Source: Symbiodinium natans (Eukaryota; Sar; Dinophyceae; Suessiales; Symbiodiniaceae). From it: 64,000 nt of DNA. The stretch is from contig CAJNDS010002511.1 of assembly GCA_905221605.1 (NCBI GenBank), forward strand, positions 22,501 to 86,500, given 5' to 3'. The position numbers and the translations under genes are program-made. This document shows, piece after piece, positions 56,435 through 64,000 of the stretch. Numbering within the stretch: the stretch's first letter is position 1; each line of letters starts with the position of its first letter. The notes under the pieces are model-generated. The model was not told the origin of the DNA. It ran no database searches and worked only from the letters and a program-made list of their open reading frames with translations.

Positions 56435-57062
56435 CTGTTTTGGGTTTCGGGTTTAAGGGTTTAGGGTTTAAGTCGCGGAAGGCAACAGCAACACAGAAAG
56501 CTAGATATCTACTAGCCTTCCAAGCTCGTATATAAAATCCTCAGGCCGCTACACACTTCAGCAAACCCCAACACCTAGTTGAGACTCAAACAGTACATGA
56601 GGCAGGTATGCACAGCGCAAGGACTGTCCACCCAAGTTACGAAACATCCTCTGCCCAACTGCTCGACAAGATCTGATCTTAAGCCTCAACACCTTGAGGC
56701 AAATGCCTACGAGTTGAGGGTTTCAGCTCTCGGGCTTGGGACAGCAGAAGGGAACACCTAAACAACCGATTAGGTCCTCGGCAGTGTTCAACCTTTAGCG
56801 CACAGCCTCATGCTGAAAGCGTAACCATGGGACCTGAGCAGCGAGGCCCTTAAGGGCTTTACAGTCAGAGGTGCTTTCGGCCAGGACTGGAGAGGAGAAT
56901 GACGTAACTTGGGGACTCGGTGCACATATGGGGCCTAGGGCCCCAGACAAGGCCAGGGCGCTTTCCAAGCAGGAACATGCCCTGCAGTGAAAACAGCTCC
57001 TTCAGGAAGTTCAGAGATACCTTGGGCTTGAGGCTTGCAGGTTAAACGTTGCGCAGGTCTCC

Positions 57063-57320
57063 TCAACCGCAATCCACCCAAGACATCCATGTGCCCCCAG
57101 CCCCGGCCCGCACCCGCCACAACAGCTCAGATGCCAGAACAGCGCAGATGCCCAAGACCACGTACCTGTCACTGGTGATCTTTCCTTCAGCGTTCCTTGG
57201 CTCAGAGAGCTTTGCAAGCACAGGTCCCATCGCTAGCTCACACTGCAAAAGCACTTTTTCTATGAGTTGGGAGCATTGCTTTGAAGACGCCTTGAGGAGA
57301 TGGCTACGGCGGTCCCGCAC
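57063..57320 (-). CDS. Probable coding exon
   Basis: 85 codons: SHLLKASSKQCSQLIEKVLL, QCELAMGPVLAKLSEPRNAE, then a hydrophobic stretch YVVLGICAVLASELLWRV and a Gly/Trp-rich end. Amphipathic helix pattern and even codon use make it one of the better coding calls. Function unknown. Confidence 0.55.
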   Translation of the reverse strand: MRDRRSHLLKASSKQCSQLIEKVLLQCELAMGPVLAKLSEPRNAEGKITSDRYVVLGICAVLASELLWRVRAGAGGTWMSWVDCG

Positions 57321-58369
57321 AAGCCATATAACGTCTGTCCAAGACCTCTAAACCACCGCAGCTGCAGGCTGCCATGCCCACCAGTCCTGCCACCACTACG
57401 ACGCCCGCACCCGACACTAAGACCACCACATACACTGCCGAGCGTCTCCTGTGCCCCTTGCAGGAAAAGTGTGATGATCGCGAACAGCACCCTGAGATGC
57501 TGCAGTCATGCTTGTCACCCTGTGGCTTCTTTGTAGGTAAGAGCCCTCTCCCTGTTTCACTCGCTCGTGCTTGGAGAAAGAAGCCGCATGCTCATGTGCG
57601 GCATGAGGCCAAGGTCTGCGAAGTTGGGAGTTTGTGAGCCCAAAACGGTTTCTGTGAACGTTCTCTGCCTGCCCTCAATCATCACCCAGTGGCGCCAAGC
57701 TGACGCTAACGCAGCTGTCAATGAAGGCGCCTCGCCAGGCCTGTCTTATTCAAGGCGCTTGGGATAACTTTCTGAATATTGCCGGTTCCTCGAAGCCGAG
57801 ATAAACAAACTGGTAGCTCCAGGCTTTACGTCGCGATTTGGGATTCTGAAGAAGGGGATTCTGCCTTGAATTCGCTGTTGGGCCTGACTCTTTCATGAGT
57901 TTTGCCTGACCAAGTCGGCAGGCGTGAAAGCCTCCTGGCTGTTTTTTTGCCACCCGCCAAGCAGCTCAACAACACTGGGATTTAAGACGTAGAGTTCAAC
58001 ACTTGTGCATGGCTACTGGCTAAGCAGGCACCAGCTTGCTTTCAGTCTCACATGAAACGATTAGGGTTTGGGAGTTGTTTGGAGGGACTTCGGCATTCGC
58101 AGAAACTTAAATGGATTGGATGTGCCTGGTGCCAGCCCAAGCTGATGATCGCCTGTCAGAAACACAGGCGCTTCTTCAAAAGCCCTGACAACTCGTAGTT
58201 TGGTTTAGCAAGCAGTGGTCATGTAACTCCGAAGCTCCAAACCCGAACAGCCTCACTCTCTCCCTGCAGGTTCAGAGAAACAACTCGGTCTTTGAGGGCA
58301 TACGACGCGCACCTGAAAAACGACTGTCAACGTCAAAATAGTCCATTGATCCTATCATCGCATCCGCGA
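57321..58369. other. Ambiguous frames, no firm gene
   Basis: The plus strand at 57374-57530 (TYTAERLLCPLQEKCDDREQ) and the minus strand at 57400-57490 (MLFAIITLFLQGAQETLGSV) compete. Nothing decisive. Confidence 0.3.
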
Positions 58370-58759
58370 CTAGGTTCTAAGCTTCCGGGCACATTGACCG
58401 TGGCATGCAAGAACAACAGGAAGCCCCAGGCCAGAAGCTCGAAACCCTCTTCCAAGAGCGATAGACCCACAACCCTTCCGCCACATGCATCCATCGATGG
58501 AAGGCCAGGCACGATGCAGCCATGCAAACGAAGTGGTCAGACACCCCCGAATCGAAGATGCAAGGACAAACGCCTTCATAGCCCCCTTCATCCCGCTGCA
58601 CCCACACCACCATGCCTGGCACCCTTCGAAGTTGAAGATGTCTTCATTGCTCGAGTGTGCAATCGCCTCAGATGCAGTTGGCAAGGAGGCTTCGGATTCT
58701 TGGGGGGAGTCAAGGGTTCTCGAAAGCACCCGCCACGCTGCCTCAGCTTCACATCTCAT
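58370..58759 (-). CDS. Candidate coding stretch, strand uncertain
   Basis: The minus strand reads AWRVLSRTLDSPQESEASLP and TASEAIAHSSNEDIFNFEGC. The plus strand over 58640-58800 reads SSLLECAIASDAVGKEASDS and ESRVLESTRHAASASHLIEA, also plausible. I lean to minus because its neighbours are minus. Confidence 0.35.
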   Translation of the reverse strand: MRCEAEAAWRVLSRTLDSPQESEASLPTASEAIAHSSNEDIFNFEGCQAWWCGCSGMKGAMKAFVLASSIRGCLTTSFAWLHRAWPSIDGCMWRKGCGSIALGRGFRASGLGLPVVLACHGQCARKLRT

Positions 58760-59324
58760 AGAAGCCGAAAGCTCAACCCGAGGGAAGGGCCAAAAAGAAG
58801 GCCCACACTCAGGGCTGGCCAGAAGCAGAAGCTATGCCTTTAGGGCAAGGGATGCGGCCAAGGGTACGAGAGTGCCACACGCCCAACACTCAAAGGTGCA
58901 CTCCCACTGAAGTCTGCTTCAACGCATCGAAGAGCTTCACAGTCGGACTTCGGTGGCCGCTGCGCCCTCGCCCTGCCCGCTTGGGGCAGGCGGCCTTCGA
59001 CCCAGCGATGCTATTTGCAAAAGCTTGCCTCGAGCATCTCCGCGGCAGTACACCCCGACAAAGTCATCGTTCCCAAGGGGAGAGCGCATTGCAAGGTTGT
59101 GGACTCCAGAGAGCCAGAGAGCCAGAGAGAGGGAGGGCCAGAGGGAGGCAGGGAGAGCCAGCACCCTAAACTTGAAGCCCTGTAGCTGCAGCAAGGCAGC
59201 CCTGATAATGGCTGAGCTTATCGTCATTCTAGTCAATTGAGCGCATGAATGACACGGGGCAGCTTCGAGGGGGATGTGGCACTCTTTGTATCCCAAAGAG
59301 TGCAATGTGACCAAACACGGCCTA

Positions 59325-59630
59325 CTACTCCATACGCTCATGGCAAGACCTCCAGGGTGTCAGTCCGAGAAGGGAAGCCTGAAACCCTCTACATCCCCAA
59401 ATTCCAAGCTTCCAAGGCACATACATCACGTACTCGTTGTTCAGCACATCTGGCAGCAGGCACTGGAGCACGCGCGCCGGGGCAATGAACGTCCTCGAGA
59501 CGAAGAGGCCAAGGCCAAGGGGGGACTTCTGAAGGGCTTGTAGGACCGAACTTTTTGCCCCAGGGTTGTCACACAGAGATGAAATAAAGCTTCTGGGGTG
59601 TAACTCAGATGAGGGAACCGATCCCCCCAA
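59325..59630 (-). CDS. Probable coding exon
   Basis: Open for 101 codons, with FISSLCDNPGAKSSVLQALQ, SPLGLGLFVSRTFIAPARVL and LLPDVLNNEYVMYVPWKLGI. Mixed helical and hydrophobic, with no low complexity. Exon edges not fixed. Function unknown. Confidence 0.5.
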   Translation of the reverse strand: MGGSVPSSELHPRSFISSLCDNPGAKSSVLQALQKSPLGLGLFVSRTFIAPARVLQCLLPDVLNNEYVMYVPWKLGIWGCRGFQASLLGLTPWRSCHERME

Positions 59631-59749
59631 AAGGGTAAAAAGAGTATCCCAGAAGCACGGCTCATCTTCTACAGCAGCACGCGTGAGTTCGACTGAACAA
59701 GTTCACCCAGTAAACTCCCAGTCTTAACTCCACGTTTCAGGGTACAGGG

Positions 59750-60052
59750 CTAAAGTGAAACCCCAAAAGTCATATCGGACCCAAAAGAAGGGGTGTAAGG
59801 GGAACCCCATCCGTATACTAAGCCCTCATCTGCCTTCGACCTCAGACTTGTAAAGTGATGATGACGCCCTACAGCTTTGAGCTGGCTCCACGAAACCCAC
59901 AACCATCTGTCCTGTTGTTCGTCAAGGAATCCATCTGTAGTGCCGCCGCAGACCGCTTGCAGCAAGAGCCTTGGAAAGATCTTGCAAGCTTTGGCTTGGC
60001 TGTGTGTCTGGGTGCGTGACTGCCGCGCACGACGCCTTGCGCCATCAGGCAT
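59750..60052 (-). CDS. Probable coding exon
   Basis: Open for 100 codons: a basic start (QSRTQTHSQAKACKIFPRLL), then AVCGGTTDGFLDEQQDRWLW, SWSQLKAVGRHHHFTSLRSK and DEGLVYGWGSPYTPSFGSDM. It ends in a stop at 59750, perhaps the end of a gene. Function unknown. Confidence 0.5.
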   Translation of the reverse strand: MPDGARRRARQSRTQTHSQAKACKIFPRLLLQAVCGGTTDGFLDEQQDRWLWVSWSQLKAVGRHHHFTSLRSKADEGLVYGWGSPYTPSFGSDMTFGVSL

Positions 60053-60228
60053 CTCAGCCCAGCATTAGTTCCTAACTCTCACCACGCCTCACGGTATGTA
60101 CGATTTCTGGCTTCCACTCTCACGCTCGGCACGCAGAAAAGGCTGCGCCACATCCGACCCACCTGACACTAACACGTCAACACGTGAATCACAAACTTTA
60201 GCTGATAAGACCATCGTAGGGCGAAGTG

Positions 60229-60507
60229 TTAAAGTACACTGCCAGCCTCAGCAAACCCACGGCACAGACCGCATCTACAATTGAGCACCCTTATCAGCCA
60301 CAACGTCTCGTACGAAAAACTACGTGAACCTTCGGCAAGCGAGGTTATCCAAAGGTGTACACGCCTGCAAGCACCAGCAACACTGATAACTAGAAGAACA
60401 TAGAATAACATTGACTGTCTAATAATGGTCGCAACAACAGCCGCTGCCCTCGTCAGCTCGGCATCATCACCACGTAGCAGCAGTATTTGTGCCAGCATCG
60501 TCGACAT
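60229..60507 (-). CDS. Probable membrane-protein exon
   Basis: From an ATG at 60505-60507: STMLAQILLLRGDDAELTRA, AAVVATIIRQSMLFYVLLVI, SVAGACRR, then HLWITSLAEGSRSFSYETLW. It has a clear transmembrane helix. A GC donor at TGCAG|GCGTG near 60365 is possible, so the last third may be intron. Function unknown. Confidence 0.55.
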   Translation of the reverse strand: MSTMLAQILLLRGDDAELTRAAAVVATIIRQSMLFYVLLVISVAGACRRVHLWITSLAEGSRSFSYETLWLIRVLNCRCGLCRGFAEAGSVL

Positions 60508-60509
60508 AG

Positions 60510-61524
60510 TAGGGGAACTTTACACCCTTTGCCACTCTCAGGGCTTCAGGGCTTCAGGGCCCTACATCAAAAAGCCGTGCATACCAATGTCGGCCGGGGT
60601 GCAGCGATCCGCTGCCCTGTCCTCAACCATCTGGGTGTGCGTCGTCCGTGATCGAGACCTGGGCTCGGCGCGGCTTTGGGTTTTCGGTAGTTTGGGGTTC
60701 AGGGTCAGAAGCAGGCAGATGCAAGCAGACTCATCCTAAACCACAAGCAGGCCTGACGAGTATGCTTAGAACATTGTTTTTGGTCTTGGGCTGGGACCCA
60801 TCTGGGTGCAAACGCTGCAAAAGAATTCAATCGCAGGCTTTGGGGTCATGCACACTCCAAGACTGGCGTTGGGACAGTAGAAGCTCCCTTCCCCACTGCA
60901 GCCCCCAGAACACCGATTCATAAACTAGTTAAATACGCCATAGCTTATGAACCACACGAACACCCTCAAATCTGCAATGCCCAACAGGGTGCCAGTGGTT
61001 GCTCCGTTGGTTCTTGTCCTAGGCGCTCGGCCAAGGTGCTGAGCTCAGGACTTAATCCCCTCCCCCCAATACTAACCAATATTAAATATCCCCCAGTATA
61101 GTTATATTACAGTATTTTTGGTTTTTTTTTGATATTAGGGTAATTTTGGGGGGAGGGGATTACAAGAGGCCTCATGACCGGTTGGGCTCAAGAGTTTATG
61201 CGGGTTTCCGAAATTAGGGGTACTTTCGTACCTTATTGGGGTCCTCATTACAAGGGAATCCTACTATTTGGCGTCTATTTTCGGGGGTCTCCTCTGTTCG
61301 TAAACCCCCATGTGCTTCTCGAAGCACACATCCGACCTAAGCCGATTGAGGGCCTTGGAAACCTGCTGAAGCCCTGACAGTCCAGAGCTCCAAACGTATG
61401 AAAGAAAGCCCCGACATCCTGTAAGCGTTCACGCACGTCCCCTGAATGAGCAGCCCTCAGAGCGGAATTCAATTCTAGAAAGCGCATGCGAAAGCCGAAT
61501 CCGGCAAAGACAAACGCAGCCCAC
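60510..61524. other. One MITE-like element, no firm gene
   Basis: Apart from the inverted-repeat element at 61053-61162, a plus-strand frame at 61174-61377 reads WGPHYKGILLFGVYFRGSPL to a stop. It may be a repeat-family peptide rather than a gene. TTTGGG-like heptads at 60665-60705. Confidence 0.35.
61053..61162. mobile_element. MITE-like element, 110 bp
   Basis: Perfect inverted ends TAATCCCCTCCCCCCAA (17 nt), with weaker pairing continuing inward (AATATTAAATATC / GATATTAGGG) and an AT-rich interior. The outermost TA on both sides could be a target duplication of the Tc1/mariner kind. No coding capacity. Confidence 0.75.
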
Positions 61525-61848
61525 CGGGTCGAGAAGGGCGAGCAGCGTACAGCGCCAGGACCTTGCGGGCTTCGGACGCCTGGTTCTGGGTGTTGCCGTC
61601 GTAGTTTTCGACCTGTCAGGCTTTCGAAATCTCAAACAGAAAAAACATATACAATATGGAATTCGCTGCTCAGATTCCATCCAACAAGTCAATAAGCATA
61701 ATCTCACATGGTTGTCACAGTAGACCATGGGAGGCAGGTCACACGTCGAACTCTGGCAACTCTGTGGACATCCTCCCTGAAGCAGAGCGGTAACACGAAA
61801 CATTTTTTGAAAGCATTTAAAGCTTTTCATTGCACCACATGAGATCAT
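61525..61848 (-). CDS. Two-exon gene fragment with a conventional intron
   Basis: The first exon reads RVTALLQGGCPQSCQSSTCD and LPPMVYCDNH, ending at the canonical donor CAT|GTGAGA (exon end 61708). The exon may begin after GCTTCAG inside this stretch. Intron 61613-61707 (95 nt) is pyrimidine-rich before CTGACAG and has no telomere-like motif. The second exon, 61525-61612, reads VENYDGNTQNQASEARKVLA and LYAARPSRP, ending G|GTGGGC. Phase 0 at the junction. The clearest ordinary splice in the window. Function unknown. Confidence 0.65.
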
Positions 61849-61849
61849 T

Positions 61850-62389
61850 TCAATAAAAAACGATGGAATACATTTCCTACCCTTGTATCTCTGAACCCGG
61901 CCTCATCCTCCTGCGGGTCCGAACTCCGTGAACGTGAGGACACCTCGCGCTGGTGGGTTCTCGGGCTGAGGGATCTGCCCTTCTAGGCGTGGCCCACCGT
62001 AGCTTCAGCAGTTTTTTGTTTCCTGCGTTGCAGTGTAGAGTTTGGGGTTCAGGGTTTAGGGTTGAGGTGTAGGCTCAGGGTTCCCCCTCTCCCCCCGGTG
62101 GTCTGTGGTGGGTTTACGGTTCAGGGTTTAGAGTTAGATTGGTTAAGTTTTCGGATTTTCCTTCTCCCTTGTGTGGTTCATGGTGGGGTTAGGTTTTCGG
62201 GCTTGGGGCTCAGGGTTTAGGGGTAGTGCTTCCCACTCCCTCCTGCCTCAATTCCCAGGCCGCGCAAGAGCTCAAAGCCGTCAGTGCCTGGCCACAAAGG
62301 TGGAGTATACGTGGAGTCAACAATCAGGTTCCACGATAAAATGTGCAGGTTCTATACACATCTATCAGTCAATATACATATATATATAT
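61850..62389. other. TTTAGGG-like heptads, no gene
   Basis: Three degenerate TTTAGGG clusters (62040-62085, 62115-62140, 62190-62225), all in the same orientation, then a TA microsatellite (62370-62388). No supported coding. Confidence 0.5.
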
Positions 62390-63345
62390 GGTACCCCCCC
62401 CCCCATGGACCTACCTTTTTTTTGAAACCTCGGCTTGACCGATGTTTCAAAAAAGGGTGGCTTCTCCAAAACATTGGTTTTACCAATGTTTTGGAACCCC
62501 TACCTTCAAAAAACATTGGTTTTACCGATGTTTTTTGAGCCCATGCTCACGAAACATCGCAAAAACCAATAAAAACCATAAAAACCATGATTTTCCAAAC
62601 TATAGGCTTGGGGTCTCCGAGTAGTTTGAAAAATCATGGTTTTTATGGTTTTTATTGGTTTTTGCGATGTTTCCTGAGCAGGGGCTCCAAAAACATTGGT
62701 TTTACCGATGTTTTTTGAAGGTGGCCTCTCCAAAACATTGGTTTTACCAATGTTTTTGAACCCCTACCTTCAAAAAACATTGGTTTTACCGATGTTTTTT
62801 GAGCCCATGCTCACGAAACATCGCAAAAACCAATAAAAACCATAAAAACCATGATTTTCCAAACTATAGGCTTGGGGTCTCCGAGTAGTTTGAAAAATCA
62901 TGGTTTTTATGGTTTTTATTGGTTTTTGCGATGTTTCCTGAGCAGGGACTCCAAAAACATTGGTTTTACCGATGTTTTTTGAAGGTGGCCTCTCCAAAAC
63001 ATTGGTTTTACCAATGTTTTTGAACCCCTACCTTCAAAAAACATTGGTTTTACCGATGTTTTGTGAGCCCATGCTCACGAAACATCGCAAAAACCAATAA
63101 AAACCATAAAAACCATGATTTTCCAAACTATAGGCTTGGGGTCTCCGAGTAGTTTGAAAAATCATGGTTTTTATGGTTTTTATTGGTTTTTGCGATGTTT
63201 CCTGAGCAGGGGCTCCAAAAACATTGGTTTTACCGATGTTTTTGGAAGGTGGCCTCTCCAAAACATTGGTTTTACCAATGTTTCTTGAAGGTGGCCTCTC
63301 CAAAACATTGGTTTTACCCAAGTTTTTGAACCCCTACCCATGTTT
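62390..63345. repeat. Second palindrome array, 264-bp units
   Basis: Begins with GGTACC, a C run and ATGGACCTACC, the diverged end motif of the 25.9-kb element. Each 264-bp unit (starts near 62506, 62770 and 63034) holds small hairpins of AAAACATTGGTTTTACCAATGT type and a large hairpin. The large hairpin's roughly 57-nt arms (ACCAATAAAAACCATAAAAA...) flank a loop CTATAGGCTTGGGGTCTCC. The last unit is incomplete and no matching right end is visible, so the element is truncated or one-ended. A 75-codon frame repeats because 264 is a multiple of three. Confidence 0.9.
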
Positions 63346-63544
63346 TATATAAATTTTCTTGATCTAGAGCCATAGTCATATATAATGTCGCACACCATGT
63401 GATCTGCATGTGCCACCTTTTGGTACCCAAGGCCAATCGATCTCACTGAGCCGCCATGTAGGTTTCGGAGACTTCATCGATCCACAAAAAAATGGAATCC
63501 TGCAGAGCCGTCATGCGCGTACTTTCTGCTTTCGCTATGTGCAG

Positions 63545-64000
63545 TGACCTGCAAGCTGCAAGACTATGACACGGAGCTTCACTCAGCTCAAATTACTGTA
63601 GTTCGTTTCCCTGATACGATAAGAGTCACCATGGCTGAGCGTGATGGTGACACCGCAGTGAGCACCGGGCTCGATGCCACTCGAGGCATGCATCTCTCGA
63701 AGCAACTGCCCTACCCAATATGGTCTGATCAGGCCCTGGGCGGCATCTCCATCATGGATCTTCCTATGACGGAGCTGGGCAATACCAACACTCTTCTCAA
63801 ACACTTCGTGGATGTGATCACGAATGTGCCGCCCCCCGACAAAAACACCATTGAGTCCTTGATTAATGCTGGCAAATGGAATGAGCTTCCTCCGCCTTTC
63901 TGTCCCAAGCAGAAGCTGGACGTCAAGCTTGTCCTTCAATTTGCCGTGCTCCCACTCACAAACGGGAATGTCTGCATAGTGAAGCATGTTCAGTCACCTG
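63545..64000 (+). CDS. 5' part of a gene running off the window
   Basis: An open plus-strand frame continues to the last base. It is open from 63403; coding character starts near 63545 (after GTGCAG) and an ATG in good context (ACCATGG) is at 63631. It reads LQDYDTELHSAQITVVRFPD, then from the ATG MAERDGDTAVSTGLDATRGM, QALGGISIMDLPMTELGNTN, LLKHFVDVITNVPPPDKNTI and KLDVKLVLQFAVLPLTNGNV. Codons are well biased, with no low complexity. The minus strand is also open (63583-63987), with inferior composition. Family unknown. It begins about 200 nt after the palindrome array. Confidence 0.6.

Noticed and set aside
56091-61200. Dinoflagellate spliced-leader relics (TTGGGCTCAAG-like at about 56098 and 61184)
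   Set aside because: Only about ten bases match and the 5' part of the leader is absent; not enough to infer the lineage.
61174-61377. Plus-strand ORF reading YKGILLFGVYFRGSPLF
   Set aside because: No splice or start support; looks like a peptide from a dispersed repeat, but I could not confirm a second copy in this window.
1-64000. A true chromosome end
   Set aside because: Telomeric heptads occur throughout in both orientations, with non-telomeric DNA on both sides of every array.
1-64000. CRISPR arrays
   Set aside because: The regular repeats seen lack unique spacers of constant length and lie in eukaryotic DNA; the palindrome arrays have spacers of a few recurring types only.
1-64000. 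tRNA or rRNA genes
   Set aside because: A few GGTTCGA-type boxes (for example near 23442) were seen, but none has a matching A box and cloverleaf; no rRNA core motifs noticed.

Overview
This window reads as nuclear DNA from a eukaryote with a large, repeat-rich genome. No bacterial-style gene packing is visible. Plant-type telomeric heptads (TTTAGGG / CCCTAAA) are scattered across nearly the whole window, and coding potential appears only as short, mostly 50-200 nt, GC-rich segments bounded by GT/AG. That heptad is shared by green algae and plants, many dinoflagellates, cryptophytes and chromerids, so a free-living or algal protist is the best guess. I could not recognise a conserved protein that would fix the lineage. 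All exon calls below are hand-read from open frames, codon character and splice signals; none was checked against a database.

Layout. About 1-25.8 kb: single exons and a few multi-exon minus-strand genes whose splice phases agree (936-2088, 12243-12787, 14676-15076, 21879-22801), with some plus-strand exons (10205-10306, 23248-23396). About 25.9-28.6 kb: a transposon-like unit with 28-bp perfect terminal inverted repeats, enclosing an array of perfect palindromes and a telomere-like satellite. 28.6-29.9 kb: microsatellites, a 209-bp tandem duplication and a duplicated TTCGCGGG-rich unit. 31.6-39.0 kb: a 7.4-kb minisatellite of roughly 52-bp units with higher-order duplication. 40-41.4 kb: the longest supported gene, on the minus strand. 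43.8-44.4 kb: an abrupt AT-rich island with two small ORFs of foreign character. 45-62 kb: many minus-strand exons, several encoding membrane segments, plus a perfect 73-bp palindrome at 55.2 kb. 62.4-63.3 kb: a second palindrome array, a diverged relative of the first. From 63.5 kb: the 5' part of a plus-strand gene that runs off the window.

The most unusual signal is the placement of the telomere-like heptads. Around nearly every exon I can define, TTTAGGG-like DNA lies just downstream of the 5' splice site (often the donor itself, G|GTTTAGGG) and CCCTAAA-like DNA lies just upstream of the 3' splice site, in the sense orientation. Intron ends would then carry mutually complementary tracts. 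In a few places the whole insertion between two frame-compatible coding pieces is just a telomeric tract of 13 or 27 nt. This suggests telomere-like sequence as an intron-end element (an introner-like origin or a splice-pairing aid), and it can be tested with RNA-seq. The second notable system is the pair of hairpin arrays at 26 and 62 kb, which share ends and a loop core but have different hairpin sequences.
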